This document shows positions 23,048 through 32,945 of a stretch of 64,000 nt of DNA, piece after piece. The notes beneath the pieces were generated by a model. That model was not told the origin of the DNA. It searched no databases and saw nothing but the letters and a program-made list of their open reading frames with translations. Source of the stretch: Coffea arabica. Lineage: Eukaryota; Streptophyta; Magnoliopsida; Gentianales; Rubiaceae. The stretch's first letter is position 1; each line of letters begins with the position of its first letter. The translations under genes and the position numbers were made by a program. The DNA lies in NCBI RefSeq assembly GCF_036785885.1, contig NC_092314.1, positions 14,467,638-14,531,637 of the forward strand, given 5' to 3'.

Positions 23048-24103
23048 ATGACTTCTAACACTCCGTATTTTGGTGATATAATGAATTTTGCTTCCGGGGA
23101 AGGCGATGAGACTAGTTTTTTTTGCTAAGTCTGCATATTCAGAGGCACTAAACTCTATTAGAGAAAGAATGACTGCTGCAACCTGTAAAATTTGTTATGC
23201 CAGGGATCATTCAACCGGTATGTGCCCCGAATATCAAGATAATCTGAGTGTCCCATTCAATAATTACGGAGATTTTTCACCCTGGTCTCAAACGTGGTAT
23301 AACCCTAATCCAAACGGGTATGATCAAGGATGGTGGGATAACTCCAATTATAATTATACAACGGGGCCAATGAATTTTCAGCAGTATGAGTCTCAAGAAT
23401 CGTCATCTATGTCAAGTATGTCTCTTGAAGAAATAGTTTAACCAATAGCTACTAATACATACCAATTCCAACAGGAGAAACAAATAAGGAATGAGATGAT
23501 GAAGGATGCAATGAGTTATCTGGCAGATCAACTATGTCTATTGACATCCAGAATAAATCGATGGCTTCTCAAATGGAAGAATTGCCCTCGAAAACCATTG
23601 TTGATCTAGAAAAAAATGAGAGTGCAATTTGCTTGACTAGTGATGAGGAGACGCAAGAGTGTCAAAATGAGAAATCTACAGATGCAGTTGAAAAAGAAGC
23701 CGAAAATGAAGAAATGGAACCCCAACCGCAACCCATTCAAGTGAAAGAATCCAGTGAAGAATCATCAAATGTGGTGACACCACCTCCATTCCCTAACTCG
23801 CAATTTCTTAACTCTTACTCCATGATTTCTGTTAATGAGATTGATTTTGTTATACCGGAAGTTTTTGAGTCTCATGGCAGAAATAAGTTAAGAGTAGCTA
23901 TGGTCAAATATCTTGAACCGTTGAGTGCTCTTGATGAAGGAATGGATGAAGAATTGAGATCACTGCTTGATTATTTGGCGCCATCAACTAGTCCATGGAA
24001 GACCGTAGCTCGTGTGTTCAAAGATTACTCCATCTATGAGGGTTACCAGGATCACATTGAAGATAAAGCATTGAAGCGAGTTACAAGATTTTATCCTCCA
24101 TGA
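23048..24103 (+). pseudogene. Retroelement gag-like region, frameshifted
   Basis: The ATG at 23048 (MTSNTPYFGD) follows the PBS, but the frame stops near 23128 at a poly-T run. It resumes in another frame with a zinc-knuckle-like segment CKICYARDHSTGMCP (about 23190-23230) and a Trp/Tyr/Asn-rich stretch, stops at 23441, and continues from 23534 as a 189-residue acidic segment (EEMEPQPQPIQVKESSEESS) ending PRVTRFYPP-like at 24103. The same blocks occur in the minus-strand element at 3663-2600. It is probably gag-derived. The long intact last segment may keep coding ability. Confidence 0.6.
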
Positions 24104-24572
24104 CCAAAACATGATAATGTCTAGCCAAAGACATTAAAGAAAGACGCTCATTGGGAGACAACCCAATTATTCCTTTTAATTGTTTGTTTTGATTTCGTGT
24201 GATAGTTTAAATATGTTTTCCTTGAATTTGACTGATTTCGGGTTTCAATTTTCGTTTTTGATGATTTGTAGGTGTCTTTCTGTCATGACGCGCCCGCGTC
24301 ATGATGTCTAGAGAGCTCACGGTCAGAATCGTTAGAAGGGGTTCCTGCCCTCATGACATGCCCGCGTCATGTCATATGGATAGCTCCAGATTCCGTGCCT
24401 TCATGACGTGCCCGCGTCATGTTCACGAGAAAGGTAAGTATTCAAAAAACGCAAGAACGATTATTGATTTTCTGTTAATCTCTACTTTTGAATTTCAAAA
24501 ATAAATTTTGTCAATAAAAAAAAGTTATATATATATAAAAAATTTTTTAAAAAAATTTTTTTTTTTAGTAAT

Positions 24573-25238
24573 TTGAAAAAAAGGGGGGAGGAGAGTCTTC
24601 CTGTAAAAAAAAAATTTCTAAAAAGAGAAAAAAAAATGGAAAAGAAAAAAAAACACACAAATACTATTTTCTTTTTCTTTCTTCCCTATTCTTTCTTTTC
24701 TTTCTTTCTTTTTCTTCTTCTTCTTTCTTCTTTCTTCTCCGCCGCCTCCTCCCTCAACCCACCCCAGTCACGGCTCTCCCCTCACCAGCTTCCTCTTCCC
24801 CATCGATCCATCGCGAGCACGAGGAGCGTTGCCGCCGCCGCTGCTCAACGCCTCCACCGCGAGCTACCGCCAGCAGCACCAGAAGCAGCACCCATCTCGC
24901 GCCTCCGCCAGCGACGACCTGCTCGTGCGCCGCCGCCGCTCACCAACCGCGCGCAGGCCACCCTGCAGCTCTTCTTTCAGCCACGATCCCTCCGCACGCC
25001 ACCCAGCTCCAACCGCACGCTCCACCAGCTCTCCTTCACTGTCGCGCGCTTTGCCCAAGCCGACGCCGTCGCTGCTGTAGTCACACGCCGCCGCCCGTGC
25101 CCACGCATAGTCGCGCTCCCTCGCAGCTCCAGCCCACGGACGCCGCCTTTCCCCCGCGTCCTACACAGCGCCTCTTTTTCTTATCCACTACCGCCCCAGT
25201 TTCTTCATTCGGCCACTGGGAGAGGTATTTGCTACTAA
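24573..25238 (+). other. GC-rich, low-complexity ORF inside the retroelement
   Basis: A 221-codon open frame starts with Lys-rich and Phe-rich low-complexity parts, encoded by A-rich then TTC-rich tracts, and turns into an Ala/Pro/Arg/Ser-rich part over CCGCC-rich DNA (24740-25230). This is far richer in GC than anything else in the window. All three plus frames and one minus frame stay open here, so openness alone is weak evidence of coding. A GT-type donor (GAGAGGTATTTG) follows at about 25221, after which sequence is T/G-rich and non-coding for 1.5 kb, as in an intron. It resembles the 5' end of a host gene, but I recognise no family. Confidence 0.35.
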
Positions 25239-26734
25239 ATCCCCAATTTTTGGTATGTATTGGATTCACTTGGGGGTTTGTCAGTAGATTGGAGTGGCAA
25301 TTGGATTTTCTGCCTTAACCGTGCGGTGCACCAGTGCTAGCAATTGTGCTATTTTCCGTCGTATTATTGTGCTATTTTGCTATACCTATGGTACTGGTGG
25401 AGTAACTGGACCTTGATTTGGTACCTCTATCTGGTTGGCTGCGTTTGTAGTGTCCAATATCTAAGCCGTTTTCATTGAAATTGCTGATTTTGAATTAAGA
25501 TTTTGACTGGGCAACTGGAGCCATTTGTTGAAATTTTGGGTAAGCTGAAATATTGCACTTGTTTGTTAAATTGGGAAGTTTCTATGCTATTTACATTGCT
25601 TCCTCCACTTGGGTACATCTAATTGAATTGCTGAGAAATATTCTGACCATTGCTTTCAACTACTAAGTTCGTTGAGGTTTCTTTTGGGATTCTGGTTGAG
25701 TTATTTCTAATATTGCCTATTGAATCAGGAGCTTGTGCTGCTTAATTTGCCCTGTTAGGAGCTAGTTTGCTTGTTAGAATTTTCTGTGACGGTTAACTAA
25801 CGTGTTCATCTTAGTGACTTCAACTATTTCGTTGGGTGGAAGTGAATTCTGTGTTTTGAACCATTCGGTCGTTGAGATAATTTCACTTGCTTTTGTGGGT
25901 AGATGCCTGATTGCCAGTTGAGGGTATATATTGAGTCGTTATTGCCGAATCACTGCACTACTGTTGCCTGACTTGTTGACTGCTGAGGGCAATTGTTGAG
26001 CTTTTGGGTGCAATTGTTGAAGTTCCTGGGTGGGCTGGAATTTTAACAATTGTCTGTGATATTTTGGGAAGAATCTCGGCCAGTGTTGTGCTTGTTGAAA
26101 GTTTGGTTGATTTAATTCAGCAACTGCATTCCTTGTTGGCATTAATAGTTTTTAATCGAGTTTTTGAGGACATTTTGGATGTTGGTTTATATTGCTGATT
26201 TGGAGGAACAGTGTCTGTGATTTTGGTCTGATCATTTGTGCAATTTGTTGACTCATTTGCGGACTTATTTGTTTCCTGGGTTTGTTTATTGACTTCGGTG
26301 GACTGGGTTCCCACCTACGGTTCCTCTACTTGCTCTATTCATTGGAATTCTAGTCGCCTATCGCTCTTCTTTAGAGGTTTAGAATCTTTCTTGTGACTAG
26401 ATTAATACTTGGGGCTATTTCTTTACTACTGCTCTACTCTACTATAGCAATTTCATTGATTTTGGACTATGTTTTGCACTAATGATACTGGTTGGAATAT
26501 TTCCCCTTGCATGTGTCAGTTCTACTTGGTTGGATACTTGATTGACTGCTGGGCATGTGTGACTGGGTTGTTCTTGTGTAATTGGAGATATTTAGAGAGA
26601 TTTTGGGTGGGCAAGTTGTGTCGCTCTCTATTGATATTTGGGAGGCACCGGTGGCTATTAAATTGTTATTGCTTTGAATTTGCTATTTACATTGTCTGTG
26701 GGCAATTCTTGTCTCTTGTTGATTGAAATGACAT
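25239..26734. other. Intron-like T/G-rich stretch in the retroelement
   Basis: There is no coding signal. Composition (T/G-rich, short non-conserved ORFs on both strands) and the GC-rich block before it fit a retained intron of captured or element-own sequence. Confidence 0.35.
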
Positions 26735-27052
26735 TTGGAGAAAATGGTAAGACCCGAGCCCTCTTCTTCTGCGCCTCCCCCACCAATGGCCTCTGATGTT
26801 AAGTCGCACCACTTGCGGGCTCAGATTCATCACGTAGTTGAGAGAGTGACGAACATCACCCGCCAAGTGGCAAGGATGTCTCAGAACTCGGCTTCCCTCC
26901 ACTGTTCCCTCCTATCCCTTAGCTGTTCAATAGGGAAGTTCCATTGTTCTCTTCGCTTTCATTACTTTATTACCTCCATTGAGGACAATGTAGGATTTAG
27001 GTGTGGGGGGAGCAGTTATGGTTTTCGTTCATTTTCTTTTTCTTTTTTTTAG
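26735..27052 (+). CDS. Hypothetical short ORF near the 3' end of the retroelement
   Basis: The 105-codon frame holds PEPSSSAPPPP followed by a basic, helix-prone piece (HHLRAQIHHVVERVTNITRQVARM). It overlaps the 'cattgaggacaatgtaggatttaggtgtgggggg' signature that in Tat/Athila-class elements lies downstream of coding sequence. Function is unknown and it may be chance. Confidence 0.3.
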   Translation: MEKMVRPEPSSSAPPPPMASDVKSHHLRAQIHHVVERVTNITRQVARMSQNSASLHCSLLSLSCSIGKFHCSLRFHYFITSIEDNVGFRCGGSSYGFRSFSFSFF

Positions 27053-27951
27053 TGATTAGCTCGTATGGGATGCCAAGTTTGATGTTGGATTATTGCCTCT
27101 ATTTCTACTTTTGCCAAGTTTTAATAATAAAAGGGTATCAAATTCATGTGGTTGAATCCAAAAACATCTCTTTGGTGAATATCGATGATTGTTTTACTCT
27201 TATAATTTTTGGTTAACTTTCCTAGGTATAGGGAATGATTATTGGCATTTTCATGTGAATTGGTCCGGTTATTAACTTTAGTTCTCCATGTTTGAAAATG
27301 AGGCTAACTGATGCAAGTTTTCTTTTGATTCTTGTGTTATATTGAGTTTTTGTGATTTTTCGCTATGAATAAACTTGACTGTACTCCGCTATTAGTTACT
27401 ACTGAGTAACCGGGGATCTGCACCTAAAAGTGTTGATTCTCGCGTCAAAAGGTAGTAATTCCTATGAGTACGTGGTCACGTGGCGATAGAAGCTGAGTAA
27501 CCGGGCTCCTTCATCTGGCCAATGTTGGAGTTCGCGTCAAAAGACTTTAATGGCTAGCGATTAAGTCTTTTGTTACTATTGAAAAAAAAAAAGAATCAAA
27601 AAAAAAAAGAGAGAAAAGTAGGAAAAAAATGTGAAAAAAAGTGAAGGTTGTGTTAGTGTGTAATAAAAGTCAGCTTGCCGAATTATGGATTTAATGTTGA
27701 GATTTTGGTTAATAGTTGGACCATTTGTTGATAAATGTTGTGCGTCATTCCTTTTTCTTAGATTAGTTAACCTGAAATTAGAGGAGTTTGTGGTTTAGAA
27801 GCTAACCGAAGTGATGTTTCTTGGATCTTGATCATTCATGCTTGATATATATTTTTCTTGGTATTTTGGCAATATGGTAGATGGAACAATGACCATTGTC
27901 AAATATTGGTACTTGTTTGCTATTCTCATGCTTGAGGACAAGTATGGTTTA

Positions 27952-27965
27952 GGTGTGGGGGAAAT
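27952..27965 (+). promoter_or_regulatory. Polypurine tract
   Basis: GGTGTGGGGGAAAT ends exactly at the 3' LTR. A near-copy of its surroundings (AGGTGTGGGGGGAGC) lies upstream at about 26999. Confidence 0.65.
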
Positions 27966-29359
27966 TGATAGGTTGCGATTTTATCATTTATTTTATTATT
28001 AATTTCTCCTATTACCTGACCCAATTTGGATTAATTTTTAGATTCTACTCATTTTTAGTATTTTGCATATATTTCAGGGAGTAGAACGAAAATAGCATAA
28101 TAAGTGCCGATTTGACAGTTATCAGGAAAGAGTTCAAGTAGCAGGTATCCAGGGTATTTTTGGAACAAGGAAATACAAGTCCTATTTGGTAATTCACGGA
28201 AGATAGTATAAAAAGAGGAAAAAGGAACGCCAGGCTAGTGCTTCTTCTTCCTCCAGAGGCTTCGTCCTCTCCGCAAGGGGGCCGCCGCGCAAGGAGAGCA
28301 TTAGAATAGGATTTAGATAGAAATTGAAAGGGAACTTTCCGTTCAGTAGCTTAGGCTTGTTTTCTTTTTGACTTTTCCTTTTTCGTCTTTTAGTGGTTTG
28401 CTTCCTGCGGATGTCCAGACCGAAGGAAAACTATGAATTACCTTTTGTAGCTTTCTTTCTTCATTGAATAGACGAATTGAATTCGCCCAACTTCCGAATT
28501 GATGGCCGCAGCTTTTGCTTCAATTTCTTGTGGATTTTGTTCATCAACTATGAACTAATTTCCTCACCCCAGTCAAGGGACAACGGATGCTTTGATTCAC
28601 CTAAAAAATTGTGAGATCGATTTAATTTTATTTTTTTCTCTATTTATTGGTATTCGCATATTCCTTGGTTGCAGTGCTTATGATTGTTTAATTAATTGAT
28701 TGTCTTAGATCCGGATAATTAGTTAATTTGATAATCTATTGTCAATTGGGACGTTAAATCCGTAATTGTTTAATTGTCTCAAAATAGTGATAACTGACAT
28801 GATTGGGTTTGTGTCAGAAAAATATGCGGGCTAATCTGAAATAACCCTGGTAGTGCGTTATTTGATTAGAATATGGCTCCTCTAATACGTAAGGCAATTG
28901 GGGAATTAAATCTTATGGGCGTACCTAGGATTATTTCTCAATTAGGGCAGTGATTAACGGGCGTACCTTAATCACCGACACAATAAGGAGGGGTTGACTG
29001 TCATCGCTTGTTTGGCAGTTATAACCTATTTATTGGTAAATAATTAGAATTGGCTTTGTATCGATGATCAATTAGGTGAACCATTGCTGAAGTTATTTCT
29101 TGGCTAGATCCTTAATTATCACTCATTAGATTTTAGTAATTTGTTATTTAATTTCTAGTTGGCTATTTTATTTTTATTATTTTTAGTTGAATTGTTTAAA
29201 TTGTTACCCCTGAGATAAAAACACCCCATTGTCACTGTGAATTCGGAAAGAAATAATTACCCCCAGTCCCTGTGGATTCGACCCTGCTTACCACTATCTA
29301 CAGAAATTAACTTTAGTTGAGCAGGTTTTTATTATTGCACAGGCATCGACAACTTGTCA
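27966..29359 (+). repeat. 3' LTR of the non-autonomous retrotransposon
   Basis: It is 1394 bp and collinear with 21564-22956. It ends CAACTTGTCA and is followed by the target duplication TAAAC. Confidence 0.92.
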
Positions 29360-29989
29360 TAAACTATTCTTTCACTTGCTAAATAAAAATATTCTTGAAC
29401 CACTTTGTTCACTTCAAGAAAACCATCACCTTAAAAACAATCTCCTATAGTACAACCACATCACAATGCTATATCCCACAAAAATATAAAATTGAAAAAT
29501 AAAAAAATCATTTAAAAAGAAATACAATTGCATCAATTTAATTTTATATACTCAAAATCGATTTCTTATGAATTTATATTTTTTCCAACATCTTCTCAAT
29601 TCTTGCTCAAATCATTAAACTATACCAATCATTATAAAAATCAACTTAAAATAAGCAAATAAATCATACCCCACTTTATCACAATTACGAAAAGTAAAAG
29701 ATAAACAAAATTTAATTTATTGTAATTTATAAATAAAATATTGCATATTCATCCAAAAAATATGAATGAGAGAGAATGATGAATAAAAGGGAAAAAAAGA
29801 AAGTGACTTTCGTTTATTTTTAAAATTTTTGAGATTCATTTATTTGATATTTTGTAAATTATGTGTCAAGTGAGAGTTAATATAATGTTTTTACAATTAC
29901 TAGGGAAGATAAGTGATATTTCTAAAACCTTAGGGGTGCTAAGTGATATTAAGAGAAACCTCAAGGAAGGTTTCTAATATCTTTATAAT

Positions 29990-30540
29990 ATATAAGAAGA
30001 TGTTGGAGGGTTACTATTTATTGGTTTTCATCTGCTCTTCCTGGGGGCATTTTTGTCATTTTAGGCCGCCACTTGTTCTTTTTGTTACAGCTGGTACAAC
30101 TGGCTGCTGCTTTTGTGCTGGGTAAGATGTCCCTTCTGCCCTTTGTATACTTATCATAAGGGCTTTGTTGTCCATTTATGTCTTCTGCACCAGATTTATG
30201 CTTCCTATGTACACAGCTATCCTTCCTCAAGTTTCAAAAATGCCCTTGAAATAGTGCAAATTTTCTTGTATCACTACTTGTCTCCCTTGAAATACAAGAA
30301 TGGAGGACAAATATGTAAAGCAAATGCATAATGGCCCACAAGCATTTATGATGGGGAGAGAATAACATATAAGAAAACGTTTTGAGGGTTACTATTCATT
30401 GCATTTCATCTGCTCTCCTGGGGGCACTTTTGTCGTTTCAACTTCTTGCTTGTTCTTTTTCTTGGAGCTGATACAACTGGTTGCTGCATTTGTTTAGACA
30501 ATATGTCATTTCTGCCTTTATTATAAGCCTTTCCCGGCTG
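29990..30540. repeat. Imperfect tandem duplication (about 377-bp spacing)
   Basis: ATATAAGAAGATGTTGGAGG at 29990 recurs as ATATAAGAAAACGTTTTGAG at 30367. About 175 bases of similarity follow, including CATCTGCTCT(T)CCTGGGGGCA and TACAACTGG(C/T)TGCTGC. The first copy has about 200 extra bases before the second begins. It starts right at the outer end of the TIR element. No gene was seen. Confidence 0.65.
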
Positions 30541-31642
30541 TTGGACGAGGGGCTGGAGCGGTTGTCAGACAACCGCTTATAAACTTTTCATGGCCAAGAT
30601 GGGGTGGGCCCATCATCAACAGCCAAAATGAAATCGAACAAAATGGGCCCATCATCAACCGCTGTAGCTCCTTTTGCTCTTCTCCTTTCAACAAGCTCCT
30701 TCTGTTTTTCTCCTCTCAACAAATTATTTCGCATAACATAGACATAAATTTTTGTCTTCTTCTCTTCCAACTCTTAAATAAACCCTATCAAAACGGGCAT
30801 CTTTTCTGAGGTGTGCACAAGATAATTGTGAAGATTCGCTGCAGCAACAATACACGCCGATTTAAGTAGTGGATGACTGAGATAGATATTCATCGAGTAA
30901 CAAATGCATAGCCGAGACTTGTGAGCGGCCCATCTGAAATTTACTGCATGGTGAACTCTGTCCAAGGTAAACGCTAATATTATATGTAATTTGATTGTAA
31001 TAAATGTGTTATTTAGTGAAGCATGATTTAAAAATTATAAGAAGTATGTCATTATCCTTTTAGAGAGAATGGTTAACTTGTACAATAAAGATCCCATACA
31101 GAATTTTAAAATATAAATGAGGATGTGTACAAATAAAATAATATAAGCGTAAAAATAACTTAACAATGTGACCAACTTAAATAACTACACAAACGGTATA
31201 GATGACAATGTATAGATTTTGAGAATTCTGTCAAACCTTACGCTATGTAAAAGTGTATGAGGCATACATGCATTTGTTATGTTACAAGTTGATATAAAGG
31301 GTGTACACATTGTTATAAAGTGTGTGCATATGATTGTAAAGTATGTAAATACTGATATTGTACACAAATTGGTTATAATATTTGTTTGAAATGTATATAT
31401 TATGTAGTGAAATATGCTATGCAAATTATTAGAGTAATGTGATTACCTATTACAGAGAAGATACACGTCCATAAAAATTATTTTACAAATTGTTGTAAGG
31501 TGTGTACACGTCGTTATAAAGTATGTACATATGTGAATACAAATAATTAAGTGCTTATGATGTGAATAAAGAAATAAAAAATAAATATAATTGTTTGTCT
31601 TGAAAAACAATAGCAAAAAATGCTTTTGTCGAATACAGCACA
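30541..31642. other. Intergenic with degenerate repeats
   Basis: No gene was recognised. Two imperfect copies of GTGTACAC..(A)TTGTTATAAAGTRTGTRCATATG lie near 31288 and 31502, and a second word (ATGTAGTGAAATATGCTATG versus ATTTAGTGAAGCATGATTTA) recurs near 31011 and 31395. This may be subterminal repeat sequence of a MULE whose transposase follows. Confidence 0.4.
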
Positions 31643-32105
31643 ATGGAAGAAGCATTGTGTCCTAAGATCGGCATGGAGTTTCAGTCAGAAGATGAGGCAT
31701 ACAACTTCTAGAATAGGTACAGATTAGTTGTTGGGTTCAGTGTTCGGAAAGACTACTTGAACAAGGATAAAGACGGTGTAGTTACATCGAGAAGGTACAC
31801 ATGTTGCAAAAAAGGTTTCAAACCACGGTATGAAGGAGATGTAAAATCAAAGAGAGCTCAGGCTGAAACAAAAACCGGATATGAAGCTAAAATGGGGATA
31901 ATTTTGAACAGAGAAACAATGAAGTATCAGGTTCGAGATCTGGTAATCGAGCATAATCACACACTACACATTTCAGAATGTGCTCATATAATGCGTTCGC
32001 AAAGAAAAGTAAGTATTTCTCAAGGAGCCCAAGCTGAGATGAGAAATTTCTAAAATTATGATGAATTTTAAAAAAATTCTACAAAGGGGGCATTTTGAGT
32101 GTGAG

Positions 32106-32290
32106 GTTCCGTCCAAGGGATCTTCGCATTTAGCAAATGCGAGCTCCCTCGACTAGCATTTGCTGAATGCGAAGTCTCTTGAATTTTCCTCCAACGAAAT
32201 CCAAAAAAAAAAAGAAAAAAGAAAACCAGACCTCGCATTTATGAAATGCGAGGTCAGTTACCTCGCATCTCTTAAATGCGAGGTCACTGT
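32106..32290. repeat. Left hairpin array in the Mutator-like element
   Basis: Several short palindromes share the same arms: TCGCATTTAGCAAATGCGA near 32127, a looser one near 32155-32175 (GCATTTGCTGAATGC), CTCGCATTTATGAAATGCGAG near 32233, and CTCGCATCTCTTAAATGCGAG near 32263. Each has 8-9 bp arms and a 3-5 base loop. Confidence 0.8.
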
Positions 32291-32409
32291 GCTCAAACCG
32301 CAGACCGCAGAATGCGATCTCATCTCAAAGCTCAGACCGCAGAATTCTGGCGTGATGCCAGGAATACCGGAGATGGCACGGGTGTGTTACTAGTGCTGCT
32401 TACACCTCC

Positions 32410-32511
32410 CATGTCCTTGGTCTTGTGGAGAAGGAATGTTCCAGACAGGATAGTCACAAAGCCACATACTTCAGAGACAATTTGCGATGCACAGCCACGA
32501 ATTTGAAAGCC
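32410..32511 (-). pseudogene. Captured NIPA-type magnesium transporter fragment
   Basis: One minus-strand frame reads SQIVSEVCGF then VTILSGTFLLHKTKDMG. GFVTILSGTFLLHKTKDM is the highly conserved last transmembrane segment and following cytosolic edge of plant NIPA proteins (DUF803 magnesium transporters). The similarity covers about 30 residues and is not followed by the usual C-terminal tail. It lies inside the Mutator-like element, so it is best explained as exon capture. Recognition is from memory of the family; no search was run. Confidence 0.75.
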
Positions 32512-32889
32512 ATTTGCGAAGGGAAAAGAAAATGTGCAGCGCAAAGGGTCACAAAAATGGTTGGGGATGACTGCTGAGGCAGAAATGGCAGCTGGTTGGG
32601 GTGCAAATGGCGTCTAGTGGAAGCTCAACTATGGCGGACAACAACCGACGAGAAAGAAAGAGATTGAGGGATTTTGGGCAATTTCCTCTTGGAAGCTTGG
32701 ACTGGTGTCTAGCTACGCAAAAGACGAGAGAGTGAGCTGGATGTGCAAAGTTTCGTTCCAATTTCTGCCCCTCTTCTTATGGATTTGAATGCCGAATGTT
32801 TGACGTAAAGAACGGAGCTCTGTTTTTGGGTTTAGGTGAAAGAGACAGAGAAATGCGAGGTACTTTTTTTTTTGAAAAAAAATGTATCC

Positions 32890-32945
32890 TAACTCGCATT
32901 TGCCTAATGCGAGCTAAGTAAGTTCGCATTCAACAAATGCGAACA
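32890..32945. repeat. Right hairpin array in the Mutator-like element
   Basis: CTCGCATTTGCCTAATGCGAG near 32892 and TTCGCATTCAACAAATGCGAA near 32922 repeat the arm sequence of the left array. A half-site AAATGCGAGGT lies near 32852. Confidence 0.75.

Larger units (their letters stand above)
21564..29359 (+). mobile_element. Non-autonomous LTR retrotransposon (no pol)
   Basis: The element is 7796 bp with LTRs of 1393 and 1394 bp, a tRNA-Asp-type PBS, a PPT, and a perfect target duplication TAAAC (21559-21563 and 29360-29364). The 5-kb interior holds a decayed gag-like region (23048-24103), a GC-rich island (24740-25230), and a T/G-rich stretch ending in a short coding-like piece (26735-27052). 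There is no protease, RT, RNase H or integrase in any frame, so it must have moved using proteins of another element. The PBS type and the 'ttgaggacaatgtaggatttaggtgtgggg' ending are typical of the Tat/Athila side of plant Ty3 elements (LARD-like). LTR divergence by eye is roughly 2%. Confidence 0.9.
21439..29990. mobile_element. TIR element (MITE-like) split by an LTR retrotransposon
   Basis: Left arm 21439-21563 and right arm 29360-29990 carry inverted copies of about 90 bases: GAGATTTCTCTTAATATCAT near 21463 is the reverse complement of the segment near 29945-29962, and the CACCCTTAAAGTTTTA word is mirrored near 29924-29939. The wording (GGGATAATAT...CTCCTGAGATTTC) resembles a common plant TIR/MITE type. 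Without the inserted 7.8-kb retrotransposon the element would be about 0.75 kb. Superfamily and outer target duplication are not resolved. Confidence 0.6.

Noticed and set aside
24829..25269. Several overlapping open frames on both strands in the GC-rich island
   Set aside because: Few stop codons are expected in such GC-rich DNA, and no frame shows a recognisable domain.
30774..30965. 63-codon minus-strand frame considered as a PIF/Harbinger-type nuclease remnant
   Set aside because: I could not identify the catalytic motifs, and the wording is too short and ambiguous to support a family call.
32106..32945. Hairpin clusters considered as a CRISPR-like array
   Set aside because: Spacing is irregular, there are only a few units, they are palindromes inside a TIR transposon, and the genome is a plant's.
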